A stretch of 64,000 bases of DNA from Lachnospiraceae bacterium (GTDB lineage: Bacteria; Bacillota; Clostridia; Lachnospirales; Lachnospiraceae). The translations under genes were made by a program, and so were the position numbers. The DNA is taken from assembly GCA_017483735.1 (NCBI GenBank), contig JAFUVF010000053.1:1-64000 (forward strand), in the 5' to 3' direction. Shown piece after piece: positions 1 to 7,402 of this stretch (positions within the stretch are counted from its first letter, which is position 1; every line of letters starts with the position of its first letter). The notes below the pieces were generated by a model, which did no database searches, was not told where the DNA came from, and was given only the letters and a program-made list of their open reading frames with translations.

Positions 1-1
1 A

Positions 2-973
2 AGGTACAAGTTCATAGATTTTTATAAATTTATTGGCATCACTCTAATGATTATGGGCCATGTAGGATTTGGAAGTGAATTTGATAAATTCATACATGCG
101 TTTCATATGCCACTTTTCTTTATTGCATCTGGATTTTGTTTCTCAGGCGGAAGACCATTTAGAGATTTTCTTAGGAAAAAGGTCAAAAGTATATTAGTTC
201 CATATTTTGTATTTTCCCTTATTAGTTTTCTTGCACTGAGAAAAATTAATGAAATCCGTTTGTCATCGATGCAACACGTTGTATGGATAAATAATGATGG
301 CACCCCAATTGCAGGCGTTTGGTTCTTGACAGCTCTGTTTTTTGCAAATATTGTGTATTACTGGATTGATAAGATATCAGATAATAATGTGAAGTGGTTT
401 GTCGTAGTTGTATTCTTTCTTTTAGGTGCATCATTAGAGAGCTGGGTAGAAATAACCATTCCATGGTCGATTGCACCTGGAATGGTCGGGATTCTTTTTT
501 TGCATGTGGGAAAATGTTCAAAAGAGATGAAGCGAGATATAGCTCCCACATGGAGCCTTGCATTAGGGATTGGCGTAACAACAGTGCTTATTTTCATCAA
601 CGATCATGTTAATATACGTATATCGCATTATGATTATTTGGCTTTATTTTTCTTTAATGCTGTGCTTATGTGCGTGCTTATACTTATTGCATCTGAAAGG
701 ATTGAAAATGCTATATCTGAATCACGAATATTTAGCCTCTCCTGCTCAATTGGAATGAACTCGATATGTTATCTTGTGCTTAATCAAATGGCTATAAGAT
801 ATTCTTGTGTATTTGTAGATAGCATGCCTGAAAATGCCACATGGGGGGGTATTAGGCCGGTAATTATTCTTGTTCTTTCATATGTAGTAATGTACTTTGT
901 GACAGAATTGATAACCAGGACAGGACTTTGTATCTTAATAGGTCAAAAGTATACGAAGAAAGGATCAATATGA
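2..973 (+). CDS. Membrane acyltransferase, acyltransferase-3 family (partial, 5' end cut off)
   Basis: Integral membrane O-acyltransferase of the acyltransferase-3 (OafA/NolL-like) family, expected to move acetyl groups onto surface sugars. The reading frame is open from the first bases of the window and reads RYKFIDFYKF upstream of the first ATG at 47, which matches the usual start region of this family (a D-x-x-K/R stretch, a hydrophobic helix, then MGHVG with the catalytic-type His). The true start therefore lies outside the window. About eight further hydrophobic segments follow. Its stop at 971-973 directly abuts the ATG of the next gene, a sugar N-acetyltransferase, so the two are probably co-transcribed in a surface-polysaccharide locus. 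The acceptor sugar cannot be read from the sequence. Confidence 0.8.
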   Translation, partial: RYKFIDFYKFIGITLMIMGHVGFGSEFDKFIHAFHMPLFFIASGFCFSGGRPFRDFLRKKVKSILVPYFVFSLISFLALRKINEIRLSSMQHVVWINNDGTPIAGVWFLTALFFANIVYYWIDKISDNNVKWFVVVVFFLLGASLESWVEITIPWSIAPGMVGILFLHVGKCSKEMKRDIAPTWSLALGIGVTTVLIFINDHVNIRISHYDYLALFFFNAVLMCVLILIASERIENAISESRIFSLSCSIGMNSICYLVLNQMAIRYSCVFVDSMPENATWGGIRPVIILVLSYVVMYFVTELITRTGLCILIGQKYTKKGSI

Positions 974-1582
974 ATGAGTGATTACAACTATTTCAAACAC
1001 GAAACAACAGTAATTGATGATAATGCCGAGATAGGGAATAATACTAAAATATGGCACTTCTCTCATATCCAGTCAGGGGCGGTAATAGGTTCTTCTTGCT
1101 CCCTTGGTCAGAATGTGAACGTATCAAATAATGTTCATATAGGCGACGGTGTTAAGGTACAGAATAACGTATCCATTTATGAAGGAGTAACCATAGAGGA
1201 TTACGTATTCTGCGGTCCTTCCTGTGTGTTCACTAATGACTTGACACCGAGAGCTAGATATCCGAAGAATCATAAGTACCTGCCTACTATCATCCGCCAC
1301 GACGCAACGTTAGGAGCTAATTGTACAATCGTTTGTGGTCACGAAGTCGGGCATCATGCTACAATAGCTGCCGGAGCTGTAGTAGCATCCAATGTACCGC
1401 CACACGCACTCATGGCTGGCGTTCCGGCGAAACAGATCGGATGGGTCTGTGAGTGTGGGCAGGTGCTGCGCAGCTCCCGGACAACTGACACAGAATCTAA
1501 TGCTGAGAAGATATACACATGTTCCGATTGTGGGAGACAGTATTGTATCATAAATGGAGAGTTAACGCTTCAGAGCCAGTAA
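974..1582 (+). CDS. wbpD: Hexapeptide-repeat sugar N-acetyltransferase, WbpD/WlbB-like
   Basis: Left-handed beta-helix acetyltransferase, 202 aa. The order of blocks (IWHFSHI near residue 27, GQNVNVS, VQNNVSIYEGV, GPSCVFTNDL, then GHEVGHHATIAAGAVV and PPHALMAGVPAKQIGWVCECG) is that of WbpD/WlbB. Those enzymes acetylate the 3-amino group of UDP-2-acetamido-3-amino-glucuronate in 2,3-diacetamido-uronic acid synthesis. After the helix, from about residue 158, there is a tail with CEC and CSDC pairs that looks like a small zinc ribbon. The ATG directly follows the stop of the acyltransferase gene. The matching 3-aminotransferase (WbpE type) is found at 4949-6124, separated from this gene by unrelated accessory genes. 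Family assignment is firm; the exact sugar is inferred from the pair. Confidence 0.78.
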   Translation: MSDYNYFKHETTVIDDNAEIGNNTKIWHFSHIQSGAVIGSSCSLGQNVNVSNNVHIGDGVKVQNNVSIYEGVTIEDYVFCGPSCVFTNDLTPRARYPKNHKYLPTIIRHDATLGANCTIVCGHEVGHHATIAAGAVVASNVPPHALMAGVPAKQIGWVCECGQVLRSSRTTDTESNAEKIYTCSDCGRQYCIINGELTLQSQ

Positions 1583-1593
1583 GGAGCATAATA

Positions 1594-1989
1594 GTGAATC
1601 AACTCAAAAGCTATATTCAGAGCCAATTATCTGAGATTCATTTATCCAAGCCAAAAGGGTACAGTGATTCATTTTATCAAGAGATACATTCATCAGAGGA
1701 CGTGGAAAACACAATTGTTTTCGCTGAAAACATGATGAAGTCATACGAAGAACAGAGGGAGAACTTTGTGTTTGGCTATATGGCGGATGTGGATGATAGA
1801 GAAGTTGCTGTGTATAAGGCTTATAAGGCGTTAGAAAAAGTTGGGATGTGTTTAAGTGATGTGTCAGTAATTCCTAGTTTATTTGTAGATGTGACTCAGG
1901 AGCGGTTTGTTGAATGGCTTGAGAGGTTTCAGAGCGTTAGAGATGCTAACGGCAAGCTGAACAGCGATTATCTTAGCAGGCCGGATTAA
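1594..1989 (+). CDS. Hypothetical protein, 131 aa
   Basis: Unrecognised soluble protein. I place the start at GTG 1594 because AAGGAG lies at 1581-1586, seven bases upstream; the frame stays open further upstream but overlaps the end of the acetyltransferase gene. The product is rich in acidic and aromatic residues, has no membrane segment, and is probably mostly helical (stretches such as ENMMKSYEEQRENF and VAVYKAYKALEKVG). It opens the accessory block that separates the wbpD-like and wbpE-like genes and is followed one base later by a 47-codon ORF, then by a nucleotidyltransferase/HEPN pair. A role in that cluster is possible but nothing in the sequence proves it. Confidence 0.6.
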   Translation: MNQLKSYIQSQLSEIHLSKPKGYSDSFYQEIHSSEDVENTIVFAENMMKSYEEQRENFVFGYMADVDDREVAVYKAYKALEKVGMCLSDVSVIPSLFVDVTQERFVEWLERFQSVRDANGKLNSDYLSRPD

Positions 1990-1990
1990 G

Positions 1991-2134
1991 ATGAGGATTA
2001 TGAAAAGCAACACAAGTAAGAAATTCATAGAAAAATGGAAGAAAACGGACTTCTCATCTTATAACGAAACGAATATCATAATAGCTGAGGGTGGAGGACA
2101 CAAATACTTGGTCTTGCCAATAGAGAGGTGTTAG
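1991..2134 (+). CDS. Small ORF, 47 aa, unknown
   Basis: ATG at 1991 opens a 47-codon frame ending in TAG at 2132-2134. It starts one base after the stop of the preceding gene and ends nine bases before the ATG of the nucleotidyltransferase, so spacing is that of a real cistron in an operon. The product is basic in its first half (MKSNTSKKFIEKWKK) and ends in HKYLVLPIERC. There is no clear ribosome binding site, so it would rely on coupling to the upstream gene. No family recognised; it could also be a decayed remnant. Confidence 0.4.
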   Translation: MRIMKSNTSKKFIEKWKKTDFSSYNETNIIIAEGGGHKYLVLPIERC

Positions 2135-2143
2135 GTTAAACAG

Positions 2144-2506
2144 ATGAATGTGCTGGATTACGAAGGAATAGAGAATAAGCTTCATAGCATATGTGAAGAG
2201 TATAGTGATATATTAGGTTTGGTAATTCTCTTTGGGTCGTTTTCGAGAAGAGAGGCATCTGAGCAATCGGATATTGATTTATTATATATCGAGCCCGTGA
2301 GCATGGACATGACCACATCGAAACTCTGGAAGAACAGGCGGTATAAAGAGTTTCAGTATAATCTGTTTGAGAATTTTCCGCAAGAATTTGATCTTCTGGC
2401 ATATGGAGGTAAGCGGGACGTTGAAAGCATGAAAAAGACACCGCTTTGGAAGCAGATTGTTAATGATGGGGTAACAATATATGACCAAAGATCAAAAGCT
2501 TTATAA
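2144..2506 (+). CDS. MNT-type nucleotidyltransferase (MntA-like antitoxin)
   Basis: Minimal nucleotidyltransferase of 120 aa. Near residues 29-45 it carries the family signature LFGSFSRREA then SDIDLLY, that is G-S-x-S-R followed by the D-x-D pair that binds metal and nucleotide. Such proteins are known as the antitoxin half of MNT/HEPN (MntA/HepT) modules, where they AMPylate the HEPN ribonuclease. The adjacent overlapping gene (2481-2666) starts like a HEPN protein, as expected for that pairing, but is cut short. So this looks like an orphaned antitoxin with its catalytic motif intact. It sits in the accessory block between two surface-sugar enzymes. Confidence 0.75.
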   Translation: MNVLDYEGIENKLHSICEEYSDILGLVILFGSFSRREASEQSDIDLLYIEPVSMDMTTSKLWKNRRYKEFQYNLFENFPQEFDLLAYGGKRDVESMKKTPLWKQIVNDGVTIYDQRSKAL

Positions 2507-2666
2507 AGGGTTGATACTTGCTGATTTAAAAATTGTAGCGTCATATTATAATGATGAAGATAAAGCGATGAGATTACAGGCCGCATATCATATGCAACAG
2601 GCAGTTGAGAAGACCATCAAACTCAAGGCTGAAATAAAGGGATTGAATCTCTGGGGGCACAATTAA
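2481..2666 (+). pseudogene. Truncated HEPN-domain toxin partner
   Basis: The frame starts at ATG 2481, 26 bases inside the nucleotidyltransferase gene, and gives 61 aa. Residues 33-50 (RLQAAYHMQQAVEKTIKL) match the first helix of HEPN domains, in which A-x-x-x-x-Q-A-x-E-K is typical. The frame then stops at LWGHN, just where the family has its GHD/GHN turn. The second half, which holds the R-x4-H RNase motif of HepT toxins, is missing. Full-length partners are about 130 aa. The downstream 300 bases contain only short broken frames. I read this as a dead toxin; an alternative is a very short functional fragment, which seems unlikely. Confidence 0.65.
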
Positions 2667-3040
2667 GATTGAGGGTATAGCATCAAGGGTACTGATATAC
2701 AGATTAAGATGTTTGATGATCATTTTGACGATACCGGATAAGCCACAGAGTAAAAATCAGAAGTATGTCAAAGCTGGATAGTAGAAGATTGGCAGAAAAA
2801 AACATGCGGTTAGAGTGAGTAATTGCTTTGACAAGTGAGATTCTATGTATGATATCTGCGGCTTGGATGATAGGCGTATATCTGCGGATGAAAAGTTCAG
2901 AACTGTGTTTGAGTATTCAGTTCTAAAAGATTCCTTTGCAAAGGCGGGCTTATAAATGATTACAGTATACAAGAAAAATGTCCTGCCCGAGGGAACAGAA
3001 GTGGTTGGGGTAAACGATGTTTATTTTAACAAGATATAAA
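2667..3040 (+). other. Gene debris between HEPN fragment and AlbA_2 gene
   Basis: About 370 bases with no intact gene. Two short frames with coding-like character lie at 2845-2955 (36 aa, MYDICGLDDRR...FAKAGL) and 2957-3040 (27 aa, starting MITVYKKNVLPEG). They follow one another with one base between them, as remnants of an operon would. Stops break each frame where a longer protein would be expected. They are probably eroded ends of genes from the same accessory block. Confidence 0.4.
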
Positions 3041-3076
3041 AATACACGGGATTCTGGGTAAAAATCTCAAAATTCT

Positions 3077-3142
3077 ACTTGCTCTCTAACTTACTCCGTA
3101 ATACAATTGAGAGCAAGTTAAGGGGTAAGTTAAAGAGCAAGT
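3077..3142. repeat. Imperfect inverted repeat upstream of AlbA_2 gene
   Basis: Arms of 21 bases at 3077-3097 and 3122-3142 are inverted copies with two mismatches. The right half also contains a direct repeat of AGAGCAAGT (3110-3118 and 3134-3142). It lies 80 bases upstream of the AlbA_2 gene start. It could be an operator, a transcript hairpin, or the scar of an insertion. Confidence 0.55.
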
Positions 3143-3222
3143 AAGACTACCTCCTTAGCGTGGTTGCAGTTTACATGAGCGGCATCTACTTCATGCCCTC
3201 AGTTTGTAAGGAGGTATCTGAC

Positions 3223-4767
3223 ATGGCATTGCCCATCAATATCAATGACTTGATCTATCAGAGAACGGTTGAACAGAACCGTATCGAATACAAGGAAGGA
3301 TGGAATCCCGAACCGATTATACATTCAATTTCCGCATTTGCTAATGATTTTGACAACATGGGTGGCGGTTACATCATTATGGGAATAGAGGAGGAAAATG
3401 GGCGTCCTGTATTTCCGATAAAGGGGCTGGATCCTGATTCACTTGATGAGATTCAACTGGACTTGCTGAACAAGTGTAATTTCATTGAGCCACGTTACAT
3501 ACCTATAATAGAGCCGGCTGTGGTAGACGGGAAAGACATTATTGTCCTATGGATACCGGGCGGTGAAGAGCGGCCATATAAAGCGCCTGAAAAGGTATAC
3601 ACTGAGAAAGGCGGCGAGAAGAGTAACAAAGCCTACTATATCCGCAAGGGTTCCCGCACGATAAAAGCAAATGCTCGGGAAGAGCAGGAACTAATCTCCA
3701 TGGCGAGGGATATTCCTTTTGATGACCGTATTAACTATCATGCTAATGTTGATGATATGAGACCGGCACTTATGGCAGACTATTTGAAGAGCGTAGGCAG
3801 CGACCTTTATGATTCTGCTCTGAACCGATCTGTAGAGGCGGTAGGAACAGATATGCACATCGTTTCCGGCCCTACAGAATATCGTAAGCCATTGAATGTC
3901 GGTCTGATGTTCTTCAATGAAAGACCAGACAATTATTTCTCTTATGCGAGGATCGAGGTTGTTGATAAGCCAGAGCCTACTGGTCACGGAATGACGGAGA
4001 AGATATTCACAGGCCCCCTTGACAAGCAGCTGAATGATGCTCTTTCCTATATCAAGAATTACATAATAAAGGAATACGTGACAAAGGTACAGGGGCAGGC
4101 AGAAGCAGTCCGAGTTTATAACTGGCCTTATGAAGCGGTTGAAGAGGCACTCAGTAATGCTGTATATCATAAATCGTATCAGATTCATGAACCAATAACG
4201 GTCACAATCACACCGGAGAAACTCGAGATTCTAAGTATACCGGGGCCTGACAGATCAATTACAGACGAAGATCTGAAACGTAGGGTTTTGATATCAAAAA
4301 GGTATAGAAATAGAAGGATTGGCGACTTCTTAAAGGAACTCAATATCGTTGAAGGCCGGAATACGGGTGTTCCGCTTATTGTAGACTCAATGCAGGAGAA
4401 TGGTAATGGACTACCTGAATTCTCGACGGATGAAGACCGAAGCTTCTTTCTCGTGACTATGCCAATTCATCCTGTGTTTTTGGAGAATTCATTATCAGGT
4501 AAAGATAAGACTACCGTAAGCAGTTCGGCTGATGTAGAAAAAGGAACGGTTAGGAGAAGTAAAGCCGAGATTCGGAATCTGATAGTTAAGACATTGGAGA
4601 AAGATGGAAATCAGTCCATGAATGAGCTGGCTACGGCTCTTGGCTATGCCAAATTGACGAACACATTGCGGGATGTGGTAAATGAGATGATTGAAACCGG
4701 TAAGGTAGGATACTTATACCCTGATAGCCCACGGAGTCGGAAGCAGAAGATATGTTTGAAAAGATGA
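3223..4767 (+). CDS. Schlafen AlbA_2 domain plus GHKL ATPase protein (COG2865-like)
   Basis: Putative DNA- or RNA-binding ATPase/regulator of 514 aa. I choose ATG 3223 because AAGGAGG stands at 3208-3214; an in-frame start at 3160 lacks such a site. Residues about 12-140 form an AlbA_2 (Schlafen-type) domain, with the E-N-R-I-E-Y-K-E start and the NDFDNMGGGYIIMGIEE core. About residues 290-420 hold a GHKL-type ATP-binding domain with EALSNAVYH as the N-box. The C-terminal 65 residues (from SKAEIRNLIVKTLEKDG) form a winged helix. Proteins of this build are common in mobile and defence-rich regions and are often called transcriptional regulators or RecG-like helicases, but no helicase motifs are present here. 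It forms a single-gene unit followed by a terminator at 4839-4875. Confidence 0.8.
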   Translation: MALPININDLIYQRTVEQNRIEYKEGWNPEPIIHSISAFANDFDNMGGGYIIMGIEEENGRPVFPIKGLDPDSLDEIQLDLLNKCNFIEPRYIPIIEPAVVDGKDIIVLWIPGGEERPYKAPEKVYTEKGGEKSNKAYYIRKGSRTIKANAREEQELISMARDIPFDDRINYHANVDDMRPALMADYLKSVGSDLYDSALNRSVEAVGTDMHIVSGPTEYRKPLNVGLMFFNERPDNYFSYARIEVVDKPEPTGHGMTEKIFTGPLDKQLNDALSYIKNYIIKEYVTKVQGQAEAVRVYNWPYEAVEEALSNAVYHKSYQIHEPITVTITPEKLEILSIPGPDRSITDEDLKRRVLISKRYRNRRIGDFLKELNIVEGRNTGVPLIVDSMQENGNGLPEFSTDEDRSFFLVTMPIHPVFLENSLSGKDKTTVSSSADVEKGTVRRSKAEIRNLIVKTLEKDGNQSMNELATALGYAKLTNTLRDVVNEMIETGKVGYLYPDSPRSRKQKICLKR

Positions 4768-4838
4768 TTGGTATAGTTTATATGACTTGTAAGTTGAAGG
4801 ATAGGAGTATAGATCAGCGAATAAGTGCCATATTTGTG

Positions 4839-4875
4839 ACGGGACAGTCGTAGTGCTTGCCCCGTTCTTTTTTTG
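4839..4875 (+). terminator. Intrinsic terminator after AlbA_2 gene
   Basis: ACGGG (4839-4843) pairs with CCCGT (4861-4865), with two more pairs inside after one mismatch, and a T-rich run follows (4866-4875). It lies 70 bases after the ATPase stop and 75 bases before the aminotransferase ATG, so the aminotransferase needs its own promoter or read-through. Confidence 0.6.
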
Positions 4876-4948
4876 TACTTTTTTATAGAAGAAATATTTC
4901 TTGGAGTGCCAAGAACTGCACAATAAACTTATAAAGGAGAACCTAAAA

Positions 4949-6124
4949 ATGTCAAACATTCAATTCAGAGATTTACAGAGACAGTATGATTACATCAAGG
5001 ATGCGATAGATGCAAATATTTCTAACGTAATCAAGTCTGCTCATTTTATTAGCGGACCAGAGGTACGTGAGCTGGAGAATACACTCGCTTCGTATGTAGG
5101 AGTTAAGCATTGCATCTCCTGTGCCAATGGTACAGACGCAATAAGCATCGCACTGATGGCGCACGGTGTAGGAACTGGCGATGCTGTATTCGTACCAGAC
5201 TTTACATTCTTTAGTTCTGGTGAGTGTCCTGCGGCTATAGGAGCGACACCTGTGTTTGTGGATGTAGACCCTGCTACTTATAACATCGCAGCTTCCTCAC
5301 TTATCTCTTCCGTTGAGAAGGTAATAAGCGAAGGTCAGCTCACACCTAAAGCAGTTGTAGCTGTGGACTTATTTGGCCAGCCGTTTGATGTAAGCTCCAT
5401 CCGTCCTATCTGTGAGAAGTATAATCTCTTGCTCTTGGAGGATGCCGCTCAGGGATTCGGTGGATCGTACACCGATGAGCAAGGTCAGAAGCATATGGCA
5501 TGCAGCTTAGGGGATATAGCGACCACATCCTTCTTCCCTGCCAAACCTCTTGGCTGCTACGGAGATGGTGGTGCGATATTCACGAATGATGATAACATAG
5601 CACTGCTTTGCCGGTCTATCGCTGTCCATGGTAAAGACACGCAGAATCTTGATGATCCGAACGCTAAGTATAATAATATCAGACTTGGGATGAACAGCCG
5701 TCTCGATACTCTGCAAGCCGGGGTATTGCTTGGAAAGTTCCCGGTATTCAAGGATGAGGAGCTGGAGAAGGTTAATCATGTAGCTAGCCTCTATTCAGAA
5801 TTTCTCAAGGATGTAAACGGTCTTATCATTCCGGTAGTCAATGAGGGGATGTATTCTTCTTGGGCGCAGTATACAGTACAGCTTTCCGAAGGTGCTGACC
5901 GTTCGGCTATCCAAAAGAAATTAAAAGCAGACGGCATCCCTACCAACATCTACTATATTAAGCCTATGCATTTACAGGGTGCGTTCAGTGGAACCCGTTC
6001 AGCTGAAGCTGACTGTCCGAATACTGAACGCCTGTGTTCTACCGTCCTCTGCCTGCCGATACATCCATATTTGAGCGATTCCGAGGTACAGTTTATAGCT
6101 GAAAAGTTAAGAGCGGCACTTTGA
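4949..6124 (+). CDS. wbpE: DegT/DnrJ/EryC1/StrS aminotransferase, WbpE-like
   Basis: PLP-dependent sugar aminotransferase, 391 aa. ATG 4949 is preceded by AAAGGAG at 4933-4939; the longer frame from 4901 has no such site. Landmarks are GPEVRELE near residue 37, CISCANGTDA (55-64) for phosphate binding, EDAAQ (Asp165) contacting the PLP ring nitrogen, and FFPAKPLG with the PLP lysine at 199. Overall order and spacing are those of WbpE/WlbC, which puts a 3-amino group on UDP-2-acetamido-3-keto-glucuronate. The product is the substrate of the WbpD-like enzyme encoded at 974-1582, so the two genes belong to one pathway although separated. The 6-dehydrogenase and 3-dehydrogenase steps are not in the window. 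Confidence 0.82.
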   Translation: MSNIQFRDLQRQYDYIKDAIDANISNVIKSAHFISGPEVRELENTLASYVGVKHCISCANGTDAISIALMAHGVGTGDAVFVPDFTFFSSGECPAAIGATPVFVDVDPATYNIAASSLISSVEKVISEGQLTPKAVVAVDLFGQPFDVSSIRPICEKYNLLLLEDAAQGFGGSYTDEQGQKHMACSLGDIATTSFFPAKPLGCYGDGGAIFTNDDNIALLCRSIAVHGKDTQNLDDPNAKYNNIRLGMNSRLDTLQAGVLLGKFPVFKDEELEKVNHVASLYSEFLKDVNGLIIPVVNEGMYSSWAQYTVQLSEGADRSAIQKKLKADGIPTNIYYIKPMHLQGAFSGTRSAEADCPNTERLCSTVLCLPIHPYLSDSEVQFIAEKLRAAL

Positions 6125-6230
6125 CGATCTGATATCTAAATTTGTCTAATTCTCACAAAGTTTTAAAATCAGCTTGTTTACCGGAAATCATGGTGTAATA
6201 TGATGCTCACATCAAGAAAATTCATATGAC

Positions 6231-6385
6231 AAAATATGAGATTTTGAAATGTATTTTTGTGCCTCAAAGTAAAAAATACAAGAAAGAATGGTTGTAAAAT
6301 CCTAAAATATGAGATACAATACTTGCATTATTTACCGCAAAGAATATAATAATAAATGTGAACAGCACAATCTCATTTTTTGAGA
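6231..6385 (+). promoter_or_regulatory. Promoter/operator region of the XRE-ImmA module
   Basis: A sigma-A type promoter reads TTGCAT (6323-6328), 16 bases, TATAAT (6345-6350). Around it, AAAATATGAGA occurs twice (6231-6241 and 6304-6314), and TCTCA-5-TGAGA (6371-6385) lies just before the ribosome binding site. The repeated TGAGA/TCTCA element on both sides of the promoter is what an XRE repressor of its own operon would use; that link is inference. Confidence 0.55.
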
Positions 6386-6403
6386 CAGGAAGGAGCGAAT
6401 GCC

Positions 6404-6775
6404 ATGACTAAGTTTATTAGCAATGTAAATAAATACTTGTCTGAGATGAAAATTAAACAGACATATCTTAGCATGATTACAGGCATAGATAAGAATAAGA
6501 TGTCGCGTTTGCTGACTGGAGCACAAGAGGAAAGTGGTACCGACATGGAAAAAATCGCCGATGGACTGGGTAAGAATATGGAATTCTTTCTTTCGGAGAC
6601 GATGATCATACCGCAAGTTGATACATCCGCTATCAATAAGATTGCCTTTTATGCCGGAGAACCCTCCGGAAAGCAGGAACAGATTGCTAATCAGTTAATG
6701 GAACTAATGGCAGATATCGATGAAGTCATGAGTGCAAAGAGTCGATTCACTAACATTGCAAGGGATAAGATATGA
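6404..6775 (+). CDS. XRE-family helix-turn-helix regulator
   Basis: DNA-binding protein of 123 aa. ATG 6404 follows AGGAG at 6391-6395. Residues about 14-60 form a Cro/C1-type helix-turn-helix (QTYLSMITGIDKNKMSRLLTG as the two-helix core, with the usual later helix MEKIADGLG). The C-terminal part is helical and probably mediates dimerisation. Its stop overlaps the start of the ImmA-like protease by four bases (ATGA), which indicates translational coupling. In XRE/ImmA pairs the protease removes the repressor, so this protein is the likely repressor and protease target. Inverted and direct repeats upstream are candidate operators. Confidence 0.8.
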   Translation: MTKFISNVNKYLSEMKIKQTYLSMITGIDKNKMSRLLTGAQEESGTDMEKIADGLGKNMEFFLSETMIIPQVDTSAINKIAFYAGEPSGKQEQIANQLMELMADIDEVMSAKSRFTNIARDKI

Positions 6776-7341
6776 AGATAGATCGTTTACGGACAATCAT
6801 CGCCTATAGTGATAAGAATCGTGAAGAAATAGATTCTATGGTAAAACGTTTCTGTTCATTTGCGGGGATTGAATATGACAGTGATCTCCTGAATATTTTA
6901 CAAATTGTAAGATCATCCTTTCAAAAAAAAGGGTATCTTGTTTTTGAATTGCCATTTGCCGACGATGAAATCGGAGCACTATGCTATAAAGGGGATGGGC
7001 TTGGATATGTCGTTCTGAACACATCTTTGCCCCGTGTAAATGTAAACTTTGCCATAGCTCATGAGATATACCATGTCTTTTATGGATCCGATGAGTTTGT
7101 TTCAAAAGTGGAATTTGCGGATGATCACTATTATGAACATGAAGAAGAATATGCGGCTAACCTATTTGCGGGTATGTTGCTGATGCCTGAGGTTAGTTTC
7201 AGAAGAATGTTTTCTATATTCAAAGAAGAATCAGACGGAGATGTATCTGAGACAATCGTAAGATTGATGTCATACTATCAGGTGCCATATATGGCAGTAT
7301 TGATCAGAAGCTTGGAACTGGAACTGAAACAAAGCGCATGA
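6772..7341 (+). CDS. ImmA/IrrE-family metalloprotease
   Basis: Zinc metallopeptidase of 189 aa. Residues 97-101 read HEIYH, the H-E-x-x-H zinc site, and EYAANLFAG near 126-134 supplies the third ligand and the family-specific helix. This matches COG2856 (ImmA/IrrE), proteases that cleave a partner XRE repressor after a stress signal. It overlaps the XRE gene by four bases. Directly downstream is an unknown gene whose reading frame overlaps the protease end. The set could be a prophage-type repressor switch, a toxin-antitoxin-like unit or a stress regulator. No phage genes are present nearby. Confidence 0.82.
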   Translation: MKIDRLRTIIAYSDKNREEIDSMVKRFCSFAGIEYDSDLLNILQIVRSSFQKKGYLVFELPFADDEIGALCYKGDGLGYVVLNTSLPRVNVNFAIAHEIYHVFYGSDEFVSKVEFADDHYYEHEEEYAANLFAGMLLMPEVSFRRMFSIFKEESDGDVSETIVRLMSYYQVPYMAVLIRSLELELKQSA

Positions 7342-7402
7342 GGATAATTTAGGAGAAGAGCTGATAGCAATCTGTGTCCATATCTTATCTAACCTGCCCG
7401 GA

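Noticed and set aside
3160..3222. Longer start for the AlbA_2 protein
   Set aside because: The extra 21 codons have no SD and precede AAGGAGG placed correctly for ATG 3223.
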